Virus record (IMG/VR): IMGVR_UViG_3300046170_000085
Coordinates: 1 to 57,885 of that record
Length of the DNA: 57,885 nucleotides
Source of the DNA: a virus
Reading direction: 5' to 3' (one strand)
Part shown: one piece after another, positions 45,803 through 54,819 of the stretch
How positions within the stretch are numbered: the first letter of the stretch is position 1
Layout: each line of letters starts with the position of its first letter
The notes under the pieces: generated by a model
What the model saw: the letters and a program-made list of their open reading frames with translations, nothing else
What the model was told of the DNA's origin: nothing
Databases searched by the model: none
Translations under genes and position numbers: made by a program

Positions 45803-46779
45803 TGCCAAATTATCAAGGTGTATGGTCGCTCTCGACGCAGATGCAGGCAAAAGGTGACAATAACTGGCCTGCAAACTATGTTACACCAATTGCAGTTAAC
45901 ATGAGGGCAGGCACTACTGGTAATACTACAAATGCTTATACTACATTTAATTTAAGTTCTCAGGGCAACGCTTCGAATTTTGGTAACGCTGATGTTAATA
46001 GAACCCAATTCGGGAGATTGTCTTCAACGACCAGAGGTGTGTTCGCGGGAGATCAAAACGCTTCTTCTGGAACTAGTATAGAATACATTACGATAGCTTC
46101 AGCAGGTAATGGAACTGATTTTGGTAATCTAACGGCTTCGTATTATCAGTTTGATGGAGCATCTAATTCAACTCGTGGTCTCTTTTTTGTTACAAATCAA
46201 AATGCTATTAGTAATGCAATTGAATACATTACAATAGCTTCTACAGGAAATTCTTCTGATTTCGGTGACAGTCTTGCGGCGCGTCGAGGAAATGCCGCAA
46301 CATCTAGCTCAACAAGGGCGCTTGAGGCGTTAGCCTACGTCAGTGGAACAGGTCAAGTAAATACCGTTGACTATGTTACGATAGCAAATACAGGAAATGC
46401 TATTGATTTCGGAGATCTTTCGTCATTACACGCATACAAGTGCGGCGCTTTTTCTTCTTCCACTAAAGCCTTTTTTGCAGCGGGTGGTGGAAGTACAGGT
46501 ACTGGTTTTCAAATTATTGATCAGTTTACAATAGCCTCCACTGGAAACGCTACTGATTGGGGTGATTTATTAGCGGGTTATAACGCTCCCGGCGCTACAT
46601 CTAGCACTGTTTATGGATTTATTGTTGGGGGTTATACCAACGCGGGTGCGACAGGAGTGGTTGACACCATTCAAAATGTTTCTCTTTCTAGCGCAGGCAA
46701 CTCATCGGACTGGGGAGATTTAACTGTAGCAGGTTATAATAATAGAACGGTGTCGAGCGTCCACGGGGGAGTAGCATAA
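45802..46779 (+). CDS. Fibre protein with TIASTGN repeats
   Basis: 325 residues from the ATG at 45802 (TAATG). N terminus MPNYQGVWSLSTQMQAKGDN resembles attachment peptides of neighbouring fibres. Six repeats carry EYITIASTGNSSDFGD or close variants. Ends SSVHGGVA. Probably a beta-propeller or solenoid that binds host surface glycans. Confidence 0.78.
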   Translation: MPNYQGVWSLSTQMQAKGDNNWPANYVTPIAVNMRAGTTGNTTNAYTTFNLSSQGNASNFGNADVNRTQFGRLSSTTRGVFAGDQNASSGTSIEYITIASAGNGTDFGNLTASYYQFDGASNSTRGLFFVTNQNAISNAIEYITIASTGNSSDFGDSLAARRGNAATSSSTRALEALAYVSGTGQVNTVDYVTIANTGNAIDFGDLSSLHAYKCGAFSSSTKAFFAAGGGSTGTGFQIIDQFTIASTGNATDWGDLLAGYNAPGATSSTVYGFIVGGYTNAGATGVVDTIQNVSLSSAGNSSDWGDLTVAGYNNRTVSSVHGGVA

Positions 46780-48059
46780 TGTCAGAGAAGCGTTATCAAG
46801 GAAACATTATAAGCAAGACTCCAGTTACTCCGACAGCAAATTCAAGTTCAAGCTACGGCACGGCAAGCGGTGTTTGGTCATTAGCTGAAGCTAAAGCTTT
46901 TTCAGCGGCAAGTAAATGGCCTGTGCCTGCTACAGTTCCTGCTGCCCCAACTATAGGGACAGCAAGCGGTGGTGAAGGTAATGCGTCTGTAGCTTTTACC
47001 GCTAATGCAACTGGTGGTTTTGATATCACATCTTTTACGGCTACTTCTAATCCAGGCAGTATCACGGGAAGTGGAAGCTCCTCCCCAATCACTGTTTCAG
47101 GTTTAACTAACGGAACAGCCTATACATTTACAGTAACGGCTACCAATCCTGTAGGAACGAGCGCCGCTAGTTCCGCAAGTAATAGTGTAACTCCCGCAGT
47201 CAATTTAACTGATGTAGGGTTTTTCTATGCGGGACGGGTTGGTACTAATGCAATCAATAAAATTAGCATACCTTCAACAGGTAACGCTACAGGTTATGGT
47301 AATTTAGGTTACACCAATGCGTATACGGGTATAGATATTGGAGGAAATGCCACAAGAGGTTTGATAATGTGGGGCGAATTAGGGTTTAGCGTCACCAACG
47401 AAGTTACTCTTTTTGAATATGCCACAACTGGAACCAACGGAGACTTTGGGGATTTAACAGTGGCTAGACGTTCGGCTGCGGTAATGTCAAACAGTACACG
47501 TATAGTCTTTGCTCAAGGGTATGCAGGGGGTCAAACCAATGTTATAGACTACTTTACTATTGGCTCTACAGGGAATGCCACTGATTTTGGCGACAGTAAT
47601 GAGAATGGTAACATGGGTAAGGGTTTAGGAAGTTCCACCAGAGGTGTTTATAATAATGGTACGGCAGATTCTGGTAAAACTAGTATAGCTTACATTACGA
47701 TTGCTTCTACAGGGAACGCTTCTGATTTTGGAGATACAACGGTTAATATGAACCAGAACGCAGCAGGGTCAAACTCAACAAGAGGAATATTTTTTGGAGG
47801 TAATAACGGGGGGGATCAAATAAATTACATTACGATTGCTTCTACAGGGAACGCTTCTGATTTTGGTGATTTGTCTCAGGATAACAACAGTAGTGGTGCA
47901 GCGGCAAGTTCAACTAGATGTGTTACTGCGATTATGGATGGTTATAATATTTTGGAATATGTAACGATATCTTCCACAGGTAACTCTACAGATTTCGGTG
48001 ATCTTACTTGGAGTAGTAACTATGGTGGTGGATCATCTACAGCACACGGCGGTTTGTAA
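46779..48059 (+). CDS. Fibre protein: FN3 plus TIASTGN repeats
   Basis: 426 residues. N-terminal KRYQGNIISKTPVTPTANSS and SGVWSLAEAKAFSAASKWP, one FN3 domain (residues about 55-140, SGLTNGTAYTFTVTATNPVG), then seven TIASTGNATDFGD-like units and the end STAHGGL. Third of three consecutive genes with this plan, likely paralogues arising by duplication. Confidence 0.8.
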   Translation: MSEKRYQGNIISKTPVTPTANSSSSYGTASGVWSLAEAKAFSAASKWPVPATVPAAPTIGTASGGEGNASVAFTANATGGFDITSFTATSNPGSITGSGSSSPITVSGLTNGTAYTFTVTATNPVGTSAASSASNSVTPAVNLTDVGFFYAGRVGTNAINKISIPSTGNATGYGNLGYTNAYTGIDIGGNATRGLIMWGELGFSVTNEVTLFEYATTGTNGDFGDLTVARRSAAVMSNSTRIVFAQGYAGGQTNVIDYFTIGSTGNATDFGDSNENGNMGKGLGSSTRGVYNNGTADSGKTSIAYITIASTGNASDFGDTTVNMNQNAAGSNSTRGIFFGGNNGGDQINYITIASTGNASDFGDLSQDNNSSGAAASSTRCVTAIMDGYNILEYVTISSTGNSTDFGDLTWSSNYGGGSSTAHGGL

Positions 48060-48069
48060 GGGAGAAAAC

Positions 48070-48948
48070 ATGCCAAAAGACACAACACAAGAAATAGCCT
48101 TAACAACACCCGACATTAAAATTCAGCTTCCACAAGCGAAGCCTGAGTATAAATCTATGTTGGCGAATATACAGGAAAAAGCTCCTGCAATCGCACAGGC
48201 GTCTAGTAACTTTTATAAGTCACACTCACAGATGATGAGCGTCACACTCGATGTTACGGCTATCACACCTATACGTTCCGTAAAGCACAGTCTTGCTGAG
48301 ATAGAAAAGACCAAGTCGGCTTTGCAAGAAGGCTACTTCAAGATGAAGAAGGAAGAAGTAAAGCTCAAGAAGCTAGAGCGTAAGCTCCTAGAAGAAGAAG
48401 ATGATCTTGAACGTGAGATGCTTGAGATCAAGATTAATGAAAAGCAGGCACAGGCGGCAAGCTCTCGTGGATATGTAGAAGCTGCGGTTCGTAAGCTAAA
48501 TTTCTTTACCAATCAGTATGACAACCTAATGAAAAAGATAGGTAAGGATGAGCTTACTGAAGAGGATTATGAGTTAGAAGAAATTAAGTACCACATTATG
48601 ACAAACATGAAACAGGCGTTGAACGCGGCTCGTTCTCGTGGTGGTCAGATTGACGAGGGTAATTTAATTTATTTATTTGATCTAGGAATTAACGCAGCAC
48701 AAGCCCAAGCTGAAGTGTTTGCCTACCTTCAATGGGAAAATGAATTAATAAAAGAGGGCAAAGCACCAGAACATTATCACACAGTACAGTGGCTAGAAGC
48801 GTGTGCTGAAAGATGGGCGCATTGCCCAGGAGATTTTGCTAACAGCCGTGGTTTTGATATACTAGACAAAACATCATTAACCAACACCCCCCAGATAGAG
48901 GATAAAAAAAATGGCACACAAAGTAGTAAAGTACAGACTAGAAAGTGA
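48070..48948 (+). CDS. Coiled-coil protein after the fibres
   Basis: 292 residues from the ATG at 48070 (GGGAGAAAAC upstream). Strong coiled coil at residues 85-160 (EEVKLKKLERKLLEEEDDLE). C-terminal EHYHTVQWLEACAERWAHCP has several His/Cys. It may be a fibre-assembly chaperone or tail component; the overlap with the next gene is 38 bases. Confidence 0.7.
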   Translation: MPKDTTQEIALTTPDIKIQLPQAKPEYKSMLANIQEKAPAIAQASSNFYKSHSQMMSVTLDVTAITPIRSVKHSLAEIEKTKSALQEGYFKMKKEEVKLKKLERKLLEEEDDLEREMLEIKINEKQAQAASSRGYVEAAVRKLNFFTNQYDNLMKKIGKDELTEEDYELEEIKYHIMTNMKQALNAARSRGGQIDEGNLIYLFDLGINAAQAQAEVFAYLQWENELIKEGKAPEHYHTVQWLEACAERWAHCPGDFANSRGFDILDKTSLTNTPQIEDKKNGTQSSKVQTRK

Positions 48949-49264
48949 CGGCACTATACCAACTTGGTTGAAGTTTGGTGTTACGCAGAGAACAGGCGGC
49001 ATGTATCCTGTTGCAGATAGTGGTACAGCTAGTCCACAAGATTGGATTATGATTGGCATATCTGCTGATGGTTCAGATATTTCTGGTGCAATTGAGGAAA
49101 TAACATCTAAAGATAATCTACAGACCTACCTTACTGCGCAAGCATCAGCAGGCAGTTGGACAGACCCTGCACCAACAGATGAAGATCCAGATGCAACAAC
49201 AACTTTTGACGCGGCTGCACATGCTCAACGTGTTTGGGATGATTTAGACGCACTTAACGCATAG
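48911..49264 (+). CDS. Small tail-region protein
   Basis: 117 residues, MAHKVVKYRLESDGTIPTWL, MYPVADSGTASPQDWIMIGI and an acidic C-terminal part. Might be a fibre-assembly or fibre-tip protein. No clear family. Confidence 0.65.
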   Translation: MAHKVVKYRLESDGTIPTWLKFGVTQRTGGMYPVADSGTASPQDWIMIGISADGSDISGAIEEITSKDNLQTYLTAQASAGSWTDPAPTDEDPDATTTFDAAAHAQRVWDDLDALNA

Positions 49265-49272
49265 GATGCTAG

Positions 49273-51183
49273 ATGCCCCTGACCAAACTTCAGTTCAAAC
49301 CCGGTGTCAATCGAGAGACTACCTCTTACACTAACGAGGGCGGGTGGTTCGACGTAGACAAAGTACGTTTTCGCTTTGGTATGCCTGAAAAGATTGGCGG
49401 TTGGCAGAAGTTTACGCCTGCATCATACTTAGGCACATCAAGAGCTATGCACCCTTGGGTTGCTTTAGATAATGGCCGATTGATAGGTATTGGCACATCT
49501 CTTAAATACTACATCAACCAAGATGGTGGTGCCTTTAATGATATAACCCCGATTAGAAGTACGACAGCAGCAGGAGATGTAACCTTCGCTGCAACCAATG
49601 GATCATCTGTAATCACTGTAACAGATGCATCTCACGGGGCGGTGGTAAATGACTTTGTAACCTTTAGTGGTGCAGCCACTCTTGGCGGCAACATAACCGC
49701 AACCGTATTAAACCAAGAGTACAACATTACAGAAATAATAAACGCCAATAGCTACAAGATTTCTGCTCGTGCCGCAGGTACGGCATTACAAGATATAACT
49801 GTAAACGGAGCATTAGTTCCTAGCTTAGTAACCGCAAGTGGATCAGACTCAGGCAACGGTGGTGGATCTATAGTTGGAACCTATCAAGTAAGTGTTGGAC
49901 TAGATACAACTGCAACAGGTGCGGGTTGGGGTGTAGGAACTTGGGGTCGTAACGGTTGGGGTCAGGCAGCTACCACACCTATTGTTACAAACACCTTGCG
50001 TATCTGGTCACATGATAACTTTGGTGAGGATCTGCTTATCAACGTGCGTAACGGTGGTATATACTATTGGGATAAAACAAACGGTTTTGCTACGAGAGCC
50101 GTAAGCCTAGATTCGATTGCCGGATCTACGAGTGCACCTACCATAGCAAAACAAATCTTAGTATCAGACCGGGACCGACACATCATAGCATTTGGTTGTG
50201 ACACAGAGGCTAATCCGGGTGTTCAAGATCCATTGGCTATACGGTTCTCGTCCCAAGAATCTTTAACCGACTGGGCATCCACAGCGACCAATACAGCAGG
50301 AGAGTTGCGTCTCGGTTCTGGTTCAGAGATTGTTGCAGCAGTAGAAACAAGACAACAGATCTTGGTGTACACGGACGAATCCTTGTATGCCATGCAGTTC
50401 TTGGGTCCACCGTTTACTTTTGGTGTAAACCTTGTGTCAGAAAACATTACGACTATGGGTCCGTTATCCGCTGTGGCTGTAGAAGACAACGTATTCTGGA
50501 TGGGACTGAAAGAGTTCTATGCTTACGGTGGTACGGTACAAAGACTGCCTTGTTCTGTCAGAGATTTTGTATTTGATGACTTTAACTTATTACAACGAGA
50601 GAAGGTTGTAGCTGCAACTAATACAGCTTTCTCTGAGGTCTGGTGGTTTTATCCATCTGCAAGCAGCGACAATAACGATAGATATGTAGTTTACAATTAC
50701 GAGCAACAGGTTTGGTATTATGGGGCACTTGCTAGAAGCTTTTGGATGGATCGTGGTATCTTCGACAACCCAATTGCAGCAGGGCCAAACAATTATCTCT
50801 ACACTCAAGAGTCTGGATTTGATGACGATGGGGCTGCAATTACTGCATATATTGAATCAAGCCAAGTGGACATTGGAGATGGAGAGCAGTTTTCTTTCAT
50901 ACGTCGTATGATACCAGATCTGACATTCAGAGGATCAACGGCGGGTAGCCCATCTGCAAACATAACGGTCAAGACACGTAACTTCCCTGGAGGTAATTAC
51001 CTTCAGTCAACATCGAGTGCTGTAACAAAGACGGCATCAGTGCCTGTTGAACAGTTTACGGATCAAGTACATTTAAGATTACGGGGTCGTAGCTTTGCTA
51101 TGCGTATAGAATCTACGGCCTCTGGAGTGGGGTGGCGATTGGGATCACCAAGACTAGATGTGCGTCCTGATGGGAGGAGATAG
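49273..51183 (+). CDS. Tail nozzle/tubular-type protein (P22 gp10-like candidate)
   Basis: 636 residues. Pattern KLQFKPGVNRETTSYTNEGG, WFDVDKVRFRFGMPEKIGGW, then LLINVRNGGIYYWDKTNG, RHIIAFGCDTEANPGVQDPL and VAVEDNVFWMGLKEFYAYGG, a beta-propeller-rich layout seen in podovirus tail nozzles. It would extend the tail tube under the adaptor. Confidence 0.8.
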   Translation: MPLTKLQFKPGVNRETTSYTNEGGWFDVDKVRFRFGMPEKIGGWQKFTPASYLGTSRAMHPWVALDNGRLIGIGTSLKYYINQDGGAFNDITPIRSTTAAGDVTFAATNGSSVITVTDASHGAVVNDFVTFSGAATLGGNITATVLNQEYNITEIINANSYKISARAAGTALQDITVNGALVPSLVTASGSDSGNGGGSIVGTYQVSVGLDTTATGAGWGVGTWGRNGWGQAATTPIVTNTLRIWSHDNFGEDLLINVRNGGIYYWDKTNGFATRAVSLDSIAGSTSAPTIAKQILVSDRDRHIIAFGCDTEANPGVQDPLAIRFSSQESLTDWASTATNTAGELRLGSGSEIVAAVETRQQILVYTDESLYAMQFLGPPFTFGVNLVSENITTMGPLSAVAVEDNVFWMGLKEFYAYGGTVQRLPCSVRDFVFDDFNLLQREKVVAATNTAFSEVWWFYPSASSDNNDRYVVYNYEQQVWYYGALARSFWMDRGIFDNPIAAGPNNYLYTQESGFDDDGAAITAYIESSQVDIGDGEQFSFIRRMIPDLTFRGSTAGSPSANITVKTRNFPGGNYLQSTSSAVTKTASVPVEQFTDQVHLRLRGRSFAMRIESTASGVGWRLGSPRLDVRPDGRR

Positions 51184-51479
51184 TGTCACGAAACCTGATC
51201 CTTCCGTTCTTCGCTGTACCACCAACGCAATACGACCAACAATACTTCGCAAACCTAACGCGGAGTTTTGCCATATATATGGAGCAACAACAAAACCCTG
51301 GAGAAGAAAGGGCAACGAAGCTTACAATAACAGACTTACAGACTGATGATTCAGGTCTAGAAAATGGAGCATTGTTTCAACAGGATGGTTTTGTTAAGAT
51401 AGCATTAATCAATAAACCGCATGTCCGTGGTTCTGGGGCAACAGGTGCGGTAGGAACGGTAACGGTGACAACGACATGA
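51183..51479 (+). CDS. Small tail protein
   Basis: 98 residues from a GTG overlapping the previous stop. NLILPFFAVPPTQYDQQYFA, then ENGALFQQDGFVKIALINKP and a C-terminal GATGAVGTVTVTTT that matches the TG-A-VG repeat of the gene at 41745. Overlaps the next by four bases. Confidence 0.72.
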   Translation: MSRNLILPFFAVPPTQYDQQYFANLTRSFAIYMEQQQNPGEERATKLTITDLQTDDSGLENGALFQQDGFVKIALINKPHVRGSGATGAVGTVTVTTT

Positions 51480-51703
51480 GTGATACAATTTTAGTAATGT
51501 CAAACGGTTCTAAGTGGAAACCTTCGACAAGTTCTGATACAGTGCATTGTGTAAACTGTGAGAACGCAGTTGACACGCCTGAAGAGATTGCAAGCTACCC
51601 TAGCGGAAACTGTCCAGATTGTGGACAAGCTTGGACAGGATCTGAAAGACGTAGCACAAGTATTATGGTGACGGCACCAGAAGCAATTTCAGGAGAGGCA
51701 TGA
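51476..51703 (+). CDS. Zinc-ribbon protein
   Basis: 75 residues. HCVNCENAV and GNCPDCGQAW form a four-Cys zinc site 20 residues apart. ATGA overlap with the previous gene. Similar short ribbon proteins lie between tail and internal virion genes in marine phages. Confidence 0.75.
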   Translation: MSDTILVMSNGSKWKPSTSSDTVHCVNCENAVDTPEEIASYPSGNCPDCGQAWTGSERRSTSIMVTAPEAISGEA

Positions 51704-52503
51704 TGGCACTAGACGAATCAGGATCAGAACTAGAAAGCAAAAAATCAAATCTGTTTGAGTCTCTTGGTGCTCTTGCCGGTTTGCTTACAGGTGGTATCGG
51801 AGGCGCATTTGTTGGGGGTGTTGGCGGTGCCCTCATGTCAGGTAAATCGGTAGAAGATGCTTTCCGATCTGGTATTGGTTCGTTCTTTCAAGGTGCAACT
51901 ATGGGTGCACCAGGTCTCGCACTCAATGCTTTAGGTGGTGCGGGTGGTAGTGCCGGAAACATAGGCCGTGGTATCATGGGCGCGGTTACCAGTCCTCAAG
52001 CCATGCAACTCGCAGCTTTATCCAGTGGGGCTAATCCTGCTCTTCAAGCTGTAATGATGGGATTGGCGGAACAACAAGCGCAAGGCGAAGGAAAAAAAGA
52101 CGGAATCATGGGTAACCTACTTCAAGGTATAATTCGTGAAAAACTTGATCAACAACGCTTTCCACAATTTCAAAACGTAATGTCAGATTTAGAAATGGCG
52201 CAGTATGCAAAAGGTGAACGCAATCCAAATTTCCGTGGGGTCGCGGCCCCTGGTACTCCTGTTGTAAGTTACACTCCAAGAAAATTGGCAATGGGTGGAT
52301 ACATTGAGGGTCCAGGGACAGGAACCAGTGATTCAATACCCGCAGCGATCTATCAGAATGGTGGTAGAGTTCAGGAAGCAGCCTTATCAGACGGAGAGTT
52401 TGTTATGACAGAGGCTGCTGTGAAGGGCGCAGGAAACGGCAACCGAGATCGGGGGGCAGCAAAGATGTACCAGATGATGAATCAGTTTGAGAGGAGAGCC
52501 TGA
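51700..52503 (+). CDS. Glycine-zipper internal virion protein
   Basis: 267 residues. Residues about 20-85 are glycine-zipper membrane-type helices (LAGLLTGGIGGAFVGGVGGA). The C-terminal part has LAMGGYIEGPGTGTSDSIPA, YQNGGRVQEAALSDGEFVMT, a motif that recurs in many marine phages. It may form part of the channel for DNA entry. Confidence 0.75.
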   Translation: MMALDESGSELESKKSNLFESLGALAGLLTGGIGGAFVGGVGGALMSGKSVEDAFRSGIGSFFQGATMGAPGLALNALGGAGGSAGNIGRGIMGAVTSPQAMQLAALSSGANPALQAVMMGLAEQQAQGEGKKDGIMGNLLQGIIREKLDQQRFPQFQNVMSDLEMAQYAKGERNPNFRGVAAPGTPVVSYTPRKLAMGGYIEGPGTGTSDSIPAAIYQNGGRVQEAALSDGEFVMTEAAVKGAGNGNRDRGAAKMYQMMNQFERRA

Positions 52504-53768
52504 TGGCGGAGGAAATCATCCAGAAACAGATGACGCTACTTCCTGAGTATCAGGAAGAGTTCTTAAAAAATCTACTAGCAAACATCTATCAAGTTGACGA
52601 AGAGACGGGCACGATCACAGGTATCGCTGCCCAATCGCCTTTGTATGGACAACCTGTTTATCAGATGGAAGGGGGCGGAACGACCCTCGATCCAACACAG
52701 GCTGCTGTTGATGCAGAGGGAAATAAAGTACAATTCTATGAAGGTGCGGATGGCAGCTTTACTACAGATCCTAGTCTTGCTCTTACCGATCAATACGGAG
52801 AGGCTATCTTTGCCACAGAAGGTGGCGTAGCTGTTCCTGATGTCATTGGTTTTACAGACTCACAGGTTGATGCCCTCCGTCGTATGACTGGATACACCGA
52901 TCCTGTGACAGGAGAAGTTGTCTACGAAGGTATGATGGATGCCTATCAGCCTTATTTAGATGAGGCACTTCAGACTTTTCAGTCAGGCACGGACCTTGCA
53001 GGCACGGCAGGAACTGCACGTTACGACCCTAGTGGTCAGATTGTATATGACACCGTAACAGATCCTAATACGGGACAAGTGTCTCAAGTTGCTCGTAAAG
53101 ATGCAGAAGGAAACGTAGTACGTGAGGGCGGATACAAAGACTTCTTTGATCCCTTTGTTGATGACGTAGTTGACGCGGCACAGTTAGACATTCAAGAAGC
53201 GTTGGAGCGTGAACGTTCTAGGATAGGTTCAGAGGCCGCATCGATGGGAGCGTTTGGTCGTCGTCGTGACTTGATTGAAGGTCAGGCGATAGGTCGATCC
53301 GCTGCGGAAGAAGGTAAACTTACCGCGCAGTTAAAGTCGGCGGCGTATACTGCGGCACAAGAACAAGCGCAGTCTGCTTTTGAAAATCAACAAAAACGCG
53401 GGATTCAAGCGGGTCAGTTGTTCCAAGGATTAGGAACAGGGATCGGGGCACTTGGCGAGGCTGCACAGAACCTTGGATTCCAAGATGTAAACGCGCTGTT
53501 TAACACTGGTCAGTTGGAACAACGTCAGTTGCAGAGTGAGTATGATGTTCAACGGGCAAGTCAGTTAGAAGAAGCGTATGAACCGTTTGCTCGATTCTCT
53601 TACATGCGTGATATTTTGTCAGGTTTACCTGCCTCTTCTACCGCTCTTGCGGCGGCGGCGACACCTAAAGCCAGTCCTCTAACTAATATTCTACAGAACG
53701 CAAATATAGCGGGTGGCTCAAATATCTTTGGTGGTCTTGGTAGTTTGAAAAATGTAAGCGGGGCATAA
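52503..53768 (+). CDS. Internal virion protein candidate
   Basis: 421 residues, rich in Gln/Ala/Gly, with long helices in the second half (LDIQEALERERSRIGSEAAS, MGAFGRRRDLIEGQAIGRSA). A frequent marine-podovirus type located after the tail nozzle. Shares a base with the previous stop. Confidence 0.75.
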   Translation: MAEEIIQKQMTLLPEYQEEFLKNLLANIYQVDEETGTITGIAAQSPLYGQPVYQMEGGGTTLDPTQAAVDAEGNKVQFYEGADGSFTTDPSLALTDQYGEAIFATEGGVAVPDVIGFTDSQVDALRRMTGYTDPVTGEVVYEGMMDAYQPYLDEALQTFQSGTDLAGTAGTARYDPSGQIVYDTVTDPNTGQVSQVARKDAEGNVVREGGYKDFFDPFVDDVVDAAQLDIQEALERERSRIGSEAASMGAFGRRRDLIEGQAIGRSAAEEGKLTAQLKSAAYTAAQEQAQSAFENQQKRGIQAGQLFQGLGTGIGALGEAAQNLGFQDVNALFNTGQLEQRQLQSEYDVQRASQLEEAYEPFARFSYMRDILSGLPASSTALAAAATPKASPLTNILQNANIAGGSNIFGGLGSLKNVSGA

Positions 53769-53769
53769 A

Positions 53770-54819
53770 ATGCAAGGGATACATAACGCAGCGTTGTTTG
53801 GAGCTTCTCAAAGGAGTGCTAGAGATAAATTAGAAATGATGGGCGGCATCAAGCGCAGCCCTCGTGGGATTCTAGCGTCATCTCCCGAACTAATGCAGGC
53901 CGCTGCACCACGGGCCATGACACCACCACCTACAATGCCAAGGCCAATGGCCCCACCACAGGCTACAATGCCCATGGTTCAAGCAGCATTACCACAAGTT
54001 CCAGTGCAAACTACTGTTGCTCCGATGATGCAACAACAACAACAGGCTCCGGCTGTTCCAACAGTTCCACGCCCTGCTTCTCCAAGCACTCCTATGGGGT
54101 TTGAGGAGGCAGGACCAGTAGACATTCGGAACCCTGCCAGTGCTTTTGTCTCTGCGGTTGAAGGTTTAGGAACAGGACTCTTTGACATGTTGGTTAATAA
54201 GTTTGGGTCCGCAGAAAAAGCGCAGAAAGAAACGGCGACTAAAAAAGACACAATTGATTCGGCACTTGAAGCTACTGAAGATCCGAAGAAGATTGGTGAT
54301 GCTGTAATGGTCGCGGCGGAACTTCCTCCTACTAATGAAAGCAAAATAGATTTTGCACAATCTGTCCTTGGCATTGATACCGATAATGTTGGAGAGATCG
54401 ACGATGAAATCTTTAGAGTCCTGACATCGGACCCAAGCCTGTCTGGGCAGAAGCTACAACAAGCCGTGCTCCTTGGTCTAAACAACTTCAAGCAGACAGC
54501 GGCTGCTAGGGCTGCGGCGGCATCGGGTAGTGGTAGCGGGTTTGAACCCATGCCAACGTATATAGAAGCCCTGCCAAAAATGATTCAAAGTATTATGTCT
54601 AATGACCCTGGTATCAGTATGGAGGAAGCATCGGCTGAAGCTCAGAAGGTTCTTGATCCTTTGTACGGTAAAACAGGTGGTGGTGCACCCAAGGTAGAGT
54701 TAACAGCCGAACAACAGACTATTCTAACTCAAGCGCAAGAGGCACTTGCTGCCGGAAAAGATCGTAAAGCAGTGGAAGCTGAAGCAATAAAACGAGGTCT
54801 TCCCGTAGGAGCATTATAA
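53770..54819 (+). CDS. Pro/Gln-rich internal virion protein candidate
   Basis: 349 residues. Residues 35-120 are Pro, Gln, Met-rich and likely disordered. The rest is helical with Glu/Ala (STAEQQTILTQAQEALAAGK-like end). Its stop shares a base with the giant gene's ATG. Confidence 0.72.
   Translation: MQGIHNAALFGASQRSARDKLEMMGGIKRSPRGILASSPELMQAAAPRAMTPPPTMPRPMAPPQATMPMVQAALPQVPVQTTVAPMMQQQQQAPAVPTVPRPASPSTPMGFEEAGPVDIRNPASAFVSAVEGLGTGLFDMLVNKFGSAEKAQKETATKKDTIDSALEATEDPKKIGDAVMVAAELPPTNESKIDFAQSVLGIDTDNVGEIDDEIFRVLTSDPSLSGQKLQQAVLLGLNNFKQTAAARAAAASGSGSGFEPMPTYIEALPKMIQSIMSNDPGISMEEASAEAQKVLDPLYGKTGGGAPKVELTAEQQTILTQAQEALAAGKDRKAVEAEAIKRGLPVGAL

Noticed and set aside
43827-48059. Diversity-generating retroelement acting on the fibre genes
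   Set aside because: No reverse transcriptase, template repeat or avd-like gene is visible in the window; the repeats are protein repeats.
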